Of a DNA stretch of 64,000 bases, positions 9,840 to 20,630 are shown piece by piece. The stretch comes from Zizania palustris. Its lineage: Eukaryota > Streptophyta > Magnoliopsida > Poales > Poaceae. The position numbers and the translations under genes are program-made. Within the stretch, counting starts at the first letter, position 1. Every line of letters begins with the position of its first letter. Where the stretch lies: positions 19,177,931 to 19,241,930 of the forward strand of contig JAAALK010000286.1 of the NCBI GenBank assembly GCA_019279435.1. Direction: 5' to 3'. Below the pieces are notes generated by a model. It ran no database searches. It had not been told where the DNA came from and was given only the letters and a program-made list of their open reading frames with translations.

Positions 9840-11026
9840 CGTTCAAATTCGTGTTGGTAGACGACACACTGTATCACCGAACCATCGACGGAGTGATATT
9901 GAAGTGTTTAGAACATGAGCAGTCCCAAGTGGCTATAGGAGAAGTCCATGAGGGGCTTTGCGGCACTCACTAGTCGGCCCAAAAGTTGAGTTGGATGCTC
10001 AAAAGAGCGGGTTTTTATTGGCCGATTATGACTGAAGATTGTTTCAAGTACTACAGAGGGTGTGAGGCATGTCAGAAGTTTGGCAACATCCAGTTAGCTC
10101 CTGCCTCATTGCTCAATCCAATTGTCAAGCCATGGCCGTTTCGAGGTTGGGGTTTAGACTTCATCGTCCAGATATACCCTCCTTCCTCAAAGGGGCATCG
10201 GTTCGTGTTGATGGCGACAGATTACTTCACCAAATAGACCGAGGCCGTACATATCAAGAACATGACTCATAACGAGGTACGTGATTTTATTTTAAAGCAT
10301 ATCATACATAGATTCAGCATCCCTCAGACTCTTACTACGGATCAAGGTAGTTTATTTGTCTCTAAAGAAGTGAGGGACTTCGCCGGGTACTATGGCATTA
10401 AGTTAATAAACTCTTCACCTTACTATGCTCAGGCCAATGGTCAGGCCGAGTCTAGTAATAAAACCGTGATTAAGCTCATTAAGAAGAAAATTGAAGAGTT
10501 TCCTAAAAGGTGGCATGAAGTGCTTTCCGAGGCGTTATGGGCTTGTAGGATTGCAAAGCACGGTGCCACCAAGGTCAGTCCATATGAGTTGGTATATGGA
10601 CAAGAGGTCGTTCTGCCTGTAGAGGTAGATCTCGGCTCCTTAAGAGTGTTGAAGCAAGACGGCTTATCGGTCGATGAGTATGAGGCTCTTTTGAAGGATA
10701 ATCTGGAGGAAGTGACCTATAAGAGATTAAGGGCTTTAGAAGCCATAGAAGTAGACAAGAAGAGAGTAGCTAGAGCCTACAATAAAAAGGTTAAACTAAA
10801 ATCGTTTCAAATAGGAGACTTGGTATGGAAGACGATTTTGCCTTTAGGCACGAAGAGTCCAAAATTTGGTAAATGGTCACCTAGTTGGGAAGGTCCTTTT
10901 AAGATAGTCGAAATCGCTCCCGACAACGCATACGTGTTGGAATCCCTACAAGGAGAGCGATTTCAAAGAGCTTTGAATGGTAGATACTTGAAAAGGTATT
11001 TCCCAAGTGTGTGGCAAACGTCATAA
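9840..11026 (+). pseudogene. G1 integrase remnant
   Basis: The zinc-binding HHCC region (HEGLCGTH then CEACQKF) spans about 9945-10080. The catalytic core follows: first Asp in GLDFIVQIYPP, second in TTDQGSLF, and the Glu in ANGQAESSNKTV. The C-terminal part (GDLVWK, PSWEGPFKI, LNGRYLKRYFPS) ends at TAA, 11024-11026. TAG at about 10235 replaces a Trp codon after YFTK, and another TAG lies near 9973. There is no chromodomain, as expected for Tat. Confidence 0.85.
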
Positions 11027-11111
11027 AATGTCGGAAAGCCGATACGAATGGTATCGTCTTCAGCTCGTTGTGCTTTTAGTTCACTAGTTCACTAAAAGGC
11101 AGGGGGGCATG

Positions 11112-12609
11112 TGTTGATAGCAAAAAATGGCAGTAATGGCTAAATTATTAAAATATCATTTTTTGGAGATTTGGGCCAAAAGTACACATGTCCAAGGTCT
11201 GTCCGAAGCCCTACAGGGGCGAAGCCCAACGAGCTATGGGCTCTGAAAAGCCTCTAGCCGGCCCATGGGCTTCGGCCAAGAAGTCTTCGGAGGCCCACGC
11301 TGCCGAAGCTTCGGAAGCCTTCGGAGGCCCACGCTGTCGAAGCTTCGGAAGCCTTCGGAGGCCCATGCTGCCGAAGCTTCGGAAGCCTTCGGAGGCCCAC
11401 GCTGCCGAAGCTTCGGCCCGAGGGGCTAGCCTCGACGGGCCTAAGCGAAGCCCACGCTACCGAAGCTTCGGCCCAAGGAGCCAGCCTCGATGGGCCTGGC
11501 CAAAGCCCACGCTACCGAAGCTTCGGCCCAAAGAGCAGGCCTCGACGGGCCTGGCCGAAGCCCACCTCGGTAGAGATAGAGCTGTTTGCATCGCCAGCTC
11601 AATCTCTATCTCTATCCGGCCAGATTAATAGTAGATTAGATTGGGAGTTGATCCCCTATAAATAGGGAGGCATGGCCGGCGTGGAGAGCCCCCCAACTCA
11701 AATCAAACCAAAGCCATGCTTTGATCGTACCTTTACTTTTACCTTTACTTTTCTGTACCTCTTCATGGGTTTGCCTGGAAGCCCTCCGTCCGCCGCTACG
11801 GAATAGTGGTAAGCCTTGGTACTTCGCCTGTGAAGTCCCTGTTAATCTACGTAACAGATTGTTATCGTCTTGTTACTTCACATGTGAAGTATCCGCTAAT
11901 CTACGTAATAGATTGCTACCTTCGCCACCCGTGCAACACCTCGCAAAATTCGGTCCTAAGGCCAAATTGGTACTTCGCATTGTCTCTGTTACAGGTTCGC
12001 ACGTTCGGAGCCCCTTCGCCGGAGGTGTCCGGAGCTGAGAGATCGGTTCCAGAGGTCCCTAGGACACCCTTCGACAGGACCACAAGCTTCGACAACAGGC
12101 TCCGCTAAGCATACTTCATCGTGACAGACTTCGCCACGAACATACTCCGCACCAGACAAAGTTGCACCCATGTGTGGCCTTCACGTCACTACTCTGTAAT
12201 TCGCTGCATCGGAGATCGCACGCCGAACCCCACTGTTCGGAGGTGATCACCGTGTCCAGATCCGTTCGGAGTCTACCTTCGGTCGGGTCAGTCCAGACGC
12301 CGAAGCACCCTTCGGCGGGGCACTTCGCACCAGACGCCGATGGTACCCTTCGGCGCACCCTTCGCATCAGACTTCGAACCAGGAGGACTCCGACTGGTTT
12401 GCTGATTTTAACCTGTTTAACCTATTTCTTTCGGCTAATTGGATTATTTTGTGTAATCTGGTTACCTGGCGACTCCACCCCCTTATCACTATTAAGGGTA
12501 GTCGGAACGCGGCGTCGGTGCTATGTCACGCTTAGGCCTGTCCCTAAGTATTCGTGCACTTTTGGATCACCGTACTGACCCAAGTGGGGGGCACGTTCTC
12601 GTGTCAACA
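11112..12609 (+). repeat. 3' LTR of gypsy element G1
   Basis: The LTR begins TGTTGATAGC after a G-rich polypurine tract (GGCAGGGGGGCA, 11098-11109) and ends GTGTCAACA, giving the inverted termini TGTTGA...TCAACA. Length is 1498 bp. A TATA box (CTATAAATAGGG) lies near 11654. The U3 part holds two tandem arrays (11303-11404, 11405-11570). After 12609 the sequence is a different LTR family. Confidence 0.85.
11303..11570 (+). repeat. Minisatellite in G1 LTR: 34-bp unit x3 then 55-bp unit x3
   Basis: The palindrome CCGAAGCTTCGG (or TCGAAGCTTCGG) starts units at 11303, 11337, 11371 and 11405 (34-bp spacing) and again at 11460 and 11515 (55-bp spacing). The units share the palindrome but have different tails. 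The region lies about 100 bp 5' of the TATA box, where enhancer-type repeats are often found; that role is inference. Confidence 0.75.
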
Positions 12610-12992
12610 AGACCTCCGTTAAGGCTTCGGCATGACGAAGCCTCCCGAAGCCTTTCCACCCGAAGGGGTGTTGCCAGCAAGGATAGAAGATTTATCTTCT
12701 TTCTGATTAAATTAGTCTTTTACCTTTTTACCCCTATGAAGAATATTAAACAATATCTTCTTAATCGGTTGTAATTAGAGGGTAAAGGAGTCTTTTCCTT
12801 TAATATTTGGTCTATAAATACCCTTCTTCACTTTGTAAAGGGTATCGAATACTCAGATATTCAATACACCAACTTCGAACTACTTCGAGCTATTATCCTA
12901 TTCGGAGGCTTGAGATAGTCCGCTTTCGCAAACACTTCGTTTGTTACACATACAGTTTCTTAAACCTGTTAGTGTAATCTTTTACGGCAACA
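12610..12992 (+). repeat. Partial LTR of Tat family G2
   Basis: It aligns with the right part of the G2 5' LTR at 41570-42092 (shared TGCCAGCAAGGAT, GTCTATAAATACCC, AAGGGTATCGAATACTC) and ends with the same CAACA terminus. The left part of the LTR is missing because G1 ends directly against it at 12609, consistent with G1 having inserted in it. A TATA box (TCTATAAATACCC) lies near 12810. Confidence 0.75.
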
Positions 12993-13803
12993 CCAGGCGT
13001 GCGGAGCCGGGGTGGGAGCTATCATAGTCTCACCATCGGGGGCAAAAAGCAATGTACTCCGCAAGGCTCAACTTTAAGACCACCAATTATATCGTAGAGT
13101 ATGAAGGAATATTGCTTGGGATTCGCAAGGCACGTGCGTTGGGAGCGGCCCACATAATCATCAAGACAGACTCTCAAGTCATGGCAGACCATATAGATAA
13201 AAGTTTCCAAGCTCATCGTCCTCATCTTGCTGCATACTTAGAAGAGATCCGTAAGACCGAAGCCGCATTTAAAGGAATTTCCATTCGAAGTATACCAAGA
13301 ACAGACAACCAACAAGCTGACGTACTAGCAAAAGCTACAGCCGGAGGCCTAGATATACCCGAGGGGGCTTTCTTCGAAGAACTCTTAGTACCTTCGGCAG
13401 AACATATTCCCCCCGCAGAAGTGTGTTGTATTCCAAGTGGTGATTGGAGAGCTCCGGTCATGGCCATGTTGCAAGATGAAGGTAATTTAACAGAAGGTCA
13501 AGAATTGTCAAGACTGCAGCCAAGAGTCAGGAATTATCATATAATCAACGATATTTTGTACAAAGCTGAAGTTTGCTCTCCCCTACTGTGGTGTATCACC
13601 TAGACCGAAGGCAAAGATATACTTCGAAACATTCACGAAGGCTTGTGTGGCAGCCACCTTGCTCCTCGGGCCCAGGCTGGAAAAACACTTTGTCAGGGGC
13701 TTTATTGGCCTACTATCGTAACTGACGTCGAAGCATTGATTCACACTTATCCTCAACTCACCAAAAGATCGAGATACCCTCTCTTCATCATGATCCACCA
13801 CTA
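12993..13803 (+). pseudogene. G2 aRNase H and integrase N-terminal remnant
   Basis: The sequence begins inside the aRNH (ACGAGVGAIIVSPSG) and continues after one frameshift with YSARLNFKTTN, IIIKTDSQVMADHID and PRTDNQQADVLAKA. The integrase HHCC region starts (IHEGLCGSHLAPRA) but diverges before the CxxC pair. The same family and order occur at 47930-48672. A TAG near 13601 breaks the frame. The left edge abuts exactly the end of a G2 LTR. Confidence 0.75.
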
Positions 13804-14790
13804 GGTGGTAGTTAGGCTAGAATAGCGAGCTAGTTCGACTCGTTATGTTAATAAGCTAGCTCGATTCAGCTTGTTAAATATAACAAGCTAAAAACCCATC
13901 CCAATTAGGCTCGGTATAGATTTAAAGCTAGCTCGTTTAGCTCGCTAGCAGATGACAAGTGTGGATATGGCGGTCGAACAACATGGGTGGAGGCGGTGAT
14001 CATGCGGCGTTAGTGAAAGCCGTGGCATGGACGCATGCATACGATTGTTGTAGTGAGGGTGGAGACGGTGATCGATGGCTTGGGTGAGGAGGTGAGCGGT
14101 GGTGTGGGTGGATGTGGCAGCCCAACCACACAAGTTGAGGGTGGCGCGCGGCAACATGGGGTCGATAGCTAGACGACACGAGATCAATGATTCGGGTGGT
14201 GTGGGGTTGGCAGCGTGGGGTTGACGACCGGGTGGTACATGGTTGGTGACTAGCGGTCGAGCAGCATAGGGTCGGTGACCAGTGGCCAAGCAGCATGGGG
14301 CCAACGACGGTGTCACAATGTTAGACGACTAGAGAACTGGAGGCAATGTGGCGCGTCCGTGTGTGGGGGAAGTGCCTTGTGGCTACATGTGCCCTATGCT
14401 ATGTGTTTGAGCAAGCGAAAGAGCTAGGGTTTGGCCTATTGGTCGACAACCAGGTGTCACGTGGTCGGTGACCGACGGCCGAGCGACGTTGGGTTGGTGA
14501 CTGGTGGCCAAGCGGCACAGGGACGATGCTGATGACACGATGTTGGACGGTTGGAGGACTGGAGGCAGTGTGGTGCGTCCGTGCGTGGTGATTTGCCTTG
14601 TGGCTACCTGTGTCCTTGTGCTATGTGTGTTTGGGCAAACTAAAGAGCTATGGTTTGGCCCGATGGCTGCTATCTATTTGGACCGAGCTTGTTAAGTTAG
14701 CAAGCTAGCTCACATGTAGGTTGAGCTAAAACACATGCTCAGAAGAAAAGAACGAACTAAGTCGAGCTAATCACCGACCGAGAAAGCAAA
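13804..14790. other. Low-copy region with AGCTAGCTCG motifs at both ends, possible DNA-transposon relic
   Basis: No convincing gene is visible. AGCTAGCTCG-type words cluster at 13825-13960 and 14690-14770, partly in inverted orientation (for example AACAAGCTA near 13880 and TAGCAAGCTAGCTC near 14698). Between them is a GGTGG/CGGTG-rich stretch with a tandem duplication. This looks like a non-autonomous DNA element with subterminal repeats, but no clean terminal inverted repeat or target duplication could be fixed, so the call is tentative. Confidence 0.3.
14239..14664 (+). repeat. Two-copy imperfect tandem duplication, period about 224 bp
   Basis: 14239-14441 and 14463-14664 share GTGGCCAAGC, GACTGGAGGCA(A/G)TGTGG, GCGTCCGTG, CTTGTGGCTAC, CTATGTGT and AGAGCTA(G/T)GGTTTGGCC in the same order. 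Many substitutions separate them, so the duplication is old. Confidence 0.75.
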
Positions 14791-15406
14791 CAATCTATGA
14801 ACTTTTATCCAACCCTAGTGGCAGCACACAGGTGGGCTGGGGGCACATCTTCAGCGACATGCGGGCGGCAACCCACCGAACGAGCCAAAGAGGGAAGGGA
14901 CGATTGTGACATGACATGGAACGATTTTGAGACTTCAGATTGGAACCATCTGACAATTAAGAATATTTTAGTTACACATTTGTTGTGTAAGTATAGCAAA
15001 GAAACAAATGATATTTTATTATTAGTGTAGATGAAACTCCCATGGAAATGGGCTAAAGAAATGCACACCAAATTCAAAACAGGGCCCTGAATTGGGAGGA
15101 TGGCGATGCAGACCGTCCGATTTACCGCACAGATACCCGAACCGCATCCCGCGCCGTCCGTGCTCCCGCCCCACCGATATCCCTGATCACCACTGACAAC
15201 TGGTCCCAGCAACGGGCCTACACGTCAGTGACCCAGGTAGGTACCACGGGCCCACCTCATTTGGTTCCGTTCTCTCCTCTGTCGCGCTGCCCTTCTCCGA
15301 TCCATCCAACCAACCAACCGCCCGCCGGCCTCGTCGCGGCCCCTCCACCGCGGCCCGTCTCCAATGCCACCGCCGCCGTCGTCTGCATAGGGAAGGGTCT
15401 CCGGCG
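14791..15406 (+). promoter_or_regulatory. Upstream region and probable 5' UTR of the CDPK gene
   Basis: The sequence changes from AT-rich (to about 15040) to GC/CT-rich (15100-15406). The last 130 bp contain pyrimidine-rich tracts (CCATCCAACCAACCAACCG) typical of grass 5' UTRs. No clear TATA box sits close to the start codon. The start context GGCGATGGGC is a good plant initiation context. The promoter extent is inferred from position only. Confidence 0.5.
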
Positions 15407-18400
15407 ATGGGCAACAACTGCGTCGGCCCCAGCGCCGCCGGCCGCAATGGCTTCTTCGCCTCCGTCACCCTCTGGCGCGGCGCGCGGCCGGCCGACGCGC
15501 CTCCCCCCGCCCTCCCGCCGCCGTCCTCCGCTCCCTCCGAACAAGCGCCCGAGCCAGTCATCATCCCTCCATCCGACCACTCCTCCCACCACTCGTTTCG
15601 CTCCGCCGACCCCCCGACCCCCACCGCGGAGCCGCTGGCACCTCCGGCGAAGAAGCCTGCGCCCAAGGTCAAGCGAGTCCAGAGCGCCGGACTCCTCGCC
15701 GACTCCGTCCTTAAACGAGACGTCAACACCGCCCGCCTCAAGGATCTATACACGATCGGGAAAAAGTTAGGGCAGGGTCAGTTCGGCACCACCTACCTCT
15801 GCGTCGAGAAGGCTACCGGCCGGGAGTTCGCCTGCAAGTCTATCGCCAAGCGGAAGCTGCTCACGCAAGAGGACGTCGAGGACGTACGCCGCGAGATCCA
15901 GATCATGCACCACCTCGCGGGCCACGCCAACGTTGTGTCCATCGTTGGCGCCTACGAGGACGCCGTCGCCGTGCAGCTCGTCATGGAGCTCTGCGCCGGA
16001 GGGGAGCTGTTCGACAGAATCATTCAGAGGGGACATTACTCCGAGAAAGCCGCGGCGCAGTTGGCACGGGTGATCGTTGGCGTCATCGAGGCGTGCCACT
16101 CTCTCGGCGTGATGCACAGGGATCTCAAACCGGAGAATTTTCTGTTCATCGGCCAGAAGGAAGACTCGCCACTCAAGGCCATCGATTTCGGCCTCTCCAT
16201 CTTCTTCAAGCCAGGTCGATCTGGCCTCCGTTCTGGCAATCTTAGAAATTCAATTTTTCGTAATCATAATATGTGCATCATTTCCAGATTTATGACCAAA
16301 TTGCATGCAAAAAATGCCCTGTATATCTGCTTCCACATGGCTATGGGGGATTAGTTCCACTTCCTTCAGTTAATCTTATTGTGCACCTCATCCCACAACT
16401 CTGCTACGGTTGCGATGCTAAATCCTCTCTGACGCCAATTATGTATTACTCTACTGACTGTTGACATTGATCTAGATTGTAGGCCATATCATTGTGCTTT
16501 GCTCATAAGCATTGGCAGGATTGCTTCTTTTCGCTCAAAAAATAAAAAGAATAAGTATTGCTTTTAGGTGCCTGTTAACACTTATGGGCATTTATTCCAT
16601 CACCATTGTTATCTCAGTCTTGGTTTTGACCAAGATATATATTTTCTGATGAATTGGACGAACTATATTCTACCCAAAAATATTTAATGATTTGTTACTC
16701 AAAATAAGTGAATTCAATTATTTATCATTCTAACTCATAGTTATAGGCTTGAATGATCTCATAAGTATAAAATAATCAAACAACCACTTATTTTGAGTGT
16801 CATAATATCAAATATTTTGTATAAATATGCAGCAGAACCAGTGGCCTGTAATATAGTCTTAAATTAGCTAACCATATGAAGTATTATGTGTTTGTCTTAC
16901 TTTACCATGTAATTATAAATGTCATTTTTCTGATGTCATATGAACTGGAATAATTGCTTTCCAGGCGACACATTTACCGATGTTGTTGGAAGCCCATACT
17001 ATGTTGCACCCGAGGTTCTTCTAAAACACTATGGTCGGGAAGTTGACGTCTGGAGTGCCGGTGTAATAATCTATATCTTGTTGAGTGGGGTCCCTCCCTT
17101 TTGGGATGGTGAGATCATATGTAGCATTTTCTGTGAAATGTCGTTTTGCCAGCATTGAAGTATATATCCATTCAATTGATTTTTTTTTGGCTTGTGGAGC
17201 AGAAAGTGAACAAGGAATATTTGAACAAGTTTTGAAAGGTGAACTGGATTTTTCCTCCGAGCCATGGCCTAATATCTCAGAGAGTGCAAAAGATTTGGTC
17301 AGGAAAATGCTAATTCGTGATCCAAAGAAGAGATTGACTGCCCATGAAGCCCTATGTGAGTATTATGGAAACATATTGTGAGTTGTAACTAATTTATTTG
17401 CTGCTAGTCATCTATCCTCATTTTCAACCAAACCTACACATATTTTTCCAGGTCACCCTTGGGTCTGTATTGATGGGGTTGCTCCTGACAAGCCTCTTGA
17501 TTCTGCTGTCCTTAGCCGGCTAAAACAATTTTCTGCAATGAACAAACTAAAGAAAATGGCCCTTAGGGTGAGCATCAGCATTCACTTTCTTATTGGCGAT
17601 ATCTAGGTTGCTTATGAGTTGATGTCTTGATTTTAACTGGCACATGCTTGTAGGTTATTGCTGAAAGTTTATCTGAAGAAGAAATTGCAGGGTTAAAAGA
17701 AATGTTCAAAATGCTAGACACTGACAACAGTGGTCATATCACACTGGAAGAGTTGAAGACTGGCTTGCAGAGAGTTGGTGCTAATTTGATGGACGCAGAA
17801 ATTGATGCTCTAATGGAAGCAGTAAGTATCTATTTTAGTATGATCCCTGCTTATCTGCTCCTCAATTATACAGAAACTATTAGCACAAAATTATACAGAA
17901 ACTTTCCTGCAACTCAGATTAATAAGCTTTTTGTTTTCTCATAAGTTATGCCCCGTTTTTACTAGTGCCTACCAACCATTTTTCTCTCGCTTGCAACATG
18001 TTGGCCACCAAAGTAATGCAAACATATTATTATAATATTATTTTTTCCGAACCTGGGCTCACTTCATCTTTAACTTTAATTAGCTTTCAGCATATTTGGT
18101 ATCTTCGTTGAGTGAAAACATAGCATGTTGTGGGTAGGATTACTTGCGTCCACATGTACACCATTTTGGAAAGTTTGGAGATTAATGGTGCTATATTTTT
18201 ATGATGATAATCCTCCTGGTTTGCAAACTTTGCTTCACATGAAGCCCATTTTTTTATAATATCAGGCAGATATTGACAACAGTGGTACAATTGATTATGG
18301 AGAGTTTATTGCTGCAACTTTGCACATAAACAAAGTAGAAAAAGAGGATAAACTCTTTGCGGCTTTCTCATACTTCGATAAAGATGGTAGTGGTTACATT

Positions 18401-18693
18401 ACTCAAGATGAGCTTCAAAAGGCGTGTGAGGAGTTTGGTATAGGTGATACCCGTCTTGAGGATATCATCGGAGACATTGATCAGGACAATGTAAGTACGA
18501 AATGCTAAAATTTCATTATGAAATTGATAAACAATGACAATTTATCCCATTTGTCCACCATGTCATGCAGGATGGACGGATCGACTACAATGAATTTGTC
18601 GAAATGATGCAGAAGGGCAGTAATCCACTAGGTAAAAAGGGTCAGCAAGGTAGCACGAACTTTGGTCTTGGAGAAGCGCTGAAACTTCGGTGA
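15407..18693 (+). CDS. Calcium-dependent protein kinase (CDPK), CPK1-like subgroup I, 7 exons
   Basis: Exons with GT-AG borders: 15407-16214, 16965-17108, 17203-17355, 17452-17567, 17654-17821, 18266-18490, 18571-18693; they total 1737 nt, 578 residues. It is a Ser/Thr kinase activated by Ca2+ binding. The N-terminus MGNNCVGPS carries Gly2 (myristoylation) and Cys5 (palmitoylation), so membrane attachment is likely. A Pro-rich variable region (to about 90) precedes the kinase: glycine loop GQGQFG 122-127, Lys144, HRDLKPEN 237-244, DFG 260-262, APE near 284-286. The autoinhibitory junction (QFSAMNKLKKMALR) ends at 407. Four EF-hand loops start at 429, 465, 501 and 535; all keep the Asp at position 1 and Glu at position 12. 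All key residues are intact, so the gene is probably functional. Placement in the CPK1/2 subgroup rests on N-terminal and C-lobe similarity; the exact orthologue is not assigned. Confidence 0.95.
16673..16822. mobile_element. MITE-like inverted repeat in CDPK intron 1
   Basis: The left arm (16673-16710, ending TACTCAAAATAAGTG) and right arm (16785-16822, starting CACTTATTTTGAGTG) are imperfect reverse complements about 38 bp long. The 150-bp AT-rich unit could fold into a hairpin. The family and target duplication are not clear. It lies well away from the splice sites at 16214 and 16965. Confidence 0.5.
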
Positions 18694-19119
18694 AAAGGTA
18701 ACATGGACGTGTGTTTTTGTCTACCATGTCCTTCCTATCGTTTGGCAATATTACACGTGCTCTTAAGTTGAAACCAAATGATTTCAATTATCTTAATGGA
18801 GACCAGGGCTGTTTATTTTTATTTTATGATCACTTTGACATATGATTTGAGACAATCATATTACATATGTTATGGGGGAAGATAAAAATTGTTAGAGGAA
18901 CAACCTATGGTGGTTTTGTGTTCGTGAATTCTCCATTTGTAGCACAATACTTCCAAGTTTACCAAACAAGCTTGGGAAAATTGTGCTTCTATATATAAAA
19001 CAAACATTTAAATAAGTAGTGAATGTGTTATGTTTAAACAACAAAACACGGTGAATATTGGATGCTCTTGAAGCCTTCGTTGTATAAAGTTATGAAGCTG
19101 AAGTTATGCGCAACTTATT
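18694..19119 (+). other. CDPK 3' UTR and downstream flank
   Basis: AT-rich, no coding frame. It runs from the kinase stop codon to the target duplication TTATT (19115-19119) of the gypsy insertion. It must contain the poly(A) site unless transcription runs into the inserted LTR, 426 bp after the stop. Several AATAAA-like words (for example near 19008) could serve; none stands out. Confidence 0.4.
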
Positions 19120-19573
19120 CGTCACCCGTAGGGATAACACATCGGTTGGTAGAGACTAATCGTCTCGAACTGTATTTAAAAGAAGTAGTTGGTCGAGGGC
19201 CTGGACCTCTCCATCACGGCGGGGCCATTGTGACGAGGAGGCAGGAATACAAGAAAGGCACAAGCCAAACTGAATACTCGACCATTTCCTCTAGTGCATT
19301 AGCCTTGTTTATATAGGCACAAGGCTGATCTAATCTAACAACCTTAATCTGATTCTAACAACCTTAATCTGATTCTAACTCATATAATCTAACCACTTAA
19401 TCTAAACTGAAATACTCTTTTAACTAAATTGGACTCTAATAGTAATAGACTTGGACTCTTTAATCAAATCTAGATTGGACTCTTAACTAACTAATCTGAT
19501 TTTAGCAATTAATTTGCTACAGTACCGGCGGTACTGTTCACGGCGGGCCAGGGCCTGATCTGAGGCCATGACA
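19120..19573 (-). repeat. 3' LTR of the deleted gypsy element
   Basis: 454 bp. It pairs with the split LTR at 20155-20269 plus 25707-26051. It lacks the 15-bp segment that completes a palindrome in the other LTR. Confidence 0.85.
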
Positions 19574-20154
19574 TCTCTTTCCCCCTTGAAAACTAGCTTG
19601 TCCTCGAGCTAGGCTGTTGGTGCCGCCAAGGCATCCCACGTCGATCCCCCAACCGTCAGCCAGGCCGCCATTCGTGCTCGTGAGGGTGTGCTCTGTGCGG
19701 TCAAGGAAGTAGTGTTGGCCTCCGCAACACTGTTGATGTCACCGATCGAGCCGTCGCTTCCTACCTTGGCCCTGCCGAGGCCACCCACGGCGCCACCAGA
19801 GTGGCCCTGGCTGCCTCCCTCCCTGGTGGCGTGGAGGTGGATCCACGTGATCAGCGGAAGCCTGAGGATGTTGTTGGCTAGGATTCTGGATGAGCACCTC
19901 CAACGTGGCTACCCTCTCCTCCAAGGGCTGGGTCAGCTGTAGCTTCTCTTCAATCGTGTATGCCCGCTCCGTCTCCACTACTTCCAATTCTACGACTTTC
20001 GCCTAGAGTGGTTGAAGTGATTGCAACTTCTCTTCGATGGCATCTAGGCGTTGCATAATAGCCTTCAGCATGTCATCGATGGTGCTCCCCAAACCGGTGA
20101 AAGATTGGGAATTCATCGCAACGGATGATGAACCTGAGCCATCTGATGCCAAGT
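19574..20154 (-). pseudogene. Gag start and pol tail remnant of the deleted gypsy element
   Basis: From the PBS downward a short frame reads SQSFTGLGSTIDDMLKAI, followed by RLDAIEEKLQSL, a stop, then YTIEEKLQLTQPLEERVATLE, a coiled-coil-like gag N-terminus similar to the gag start of the chromovirus. It then joins directly to a tail reading LEDKLVF next to the 3' LTR. The whole protease to integrase region is deleted. Confidence 0.6.
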
Positions 20155-20269
20155 TGTCACCAGCAGGGATAACACATCAGTTGGTAGAGACTAATTGTCT
20201 CGAAATGTATTTAAAAGAGGTAGTTGGTCGAGGGCCTGGACCTCTCCATCGTGGCGGCGCCATTGCAGC

Positions 20270-20559
20270 TGTTAGCGTGATGTATAGGCCCACGGGCCCA
20301 GGGGGGGTTCGGCTGGAACCCTAGAGATGCCTCCCTCCCTGGTTTTGGTAGTATTTATATTTGGCAAGGATTCCCTAGATTATTTGGCAAGGATCTCCTA
20401 GATTAGCTGAATTAGCTCCTTCCTTGTTTAGCTATTTCCTTGTTTAGCCCTTTCCTTCTAGATTAGAGCTTTCCTATTTCCTGGGACATCCTTGCCTATA
20501 TATATTGAGCCTTGGGCTCCCCCATAATCAATCTACTAATTCCCAGCCATTCTCTTTCA
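20270..20559 (+). repeat. 5' LTR of the intact copia element
   Basis: 290 bp, starting TGTTAGCGTG and ending CTCTTTCA. A TATA-like sequence (CCTATATATATTGAG) lies near 20494. It differs from the 3' LTR at about 20293 (C/A) and 20327 (A/G). Confidence 0.92.
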
Positions 20560-20576
20560 TGGTATCACGAGACCGG
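20560..20576 (+). other. Primer binding site of the intact copia element
   Basis: TGGTATCACGAGACC starts immediately after the LTR. The first eight bases match the 3' end complement of initiator tRNA-Met, the usual copia primer; the match weakens after TGGTATCA. Confidence 0.7.
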
Positions 20577-20630
20577 GACTCTTCCCTCTCGCCCTTCCGC
20601 TGCCCCTGCGCACACTAGCTGTGCACCGGT

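Larger units (their letters stand above)
6490..12609 (+). mobile_element. Decayed Ty3/gypsy Tat-type element G1 (5' part missing)
   Basis: Coding remnants occur in the order protease, RT, RNase H, a second archaeal-type RNase H, then integrase, followed by a polypurine tract and an LTR. The extra aRNase H between the pol RNase H and integrase marks the plant Tat lineage. The frame is broken by several stops (TAG at 6666, 7126 and 10237, TGA at 8024) and frameshifts (near 6890 and 7700). The 5' LTR and most of gag are gone, joined to the truncated LTR of Sirevirus copy 1. It is certainly not autonomous. Confidence 0.85.

Noticed and set aside
15187..15770. Overlapping long frames on both strands across CDPK exon 1
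   Set aside because: The exon is very GC-rich, which opens shadow frames; only the frame from 15407 encodes the kinase.
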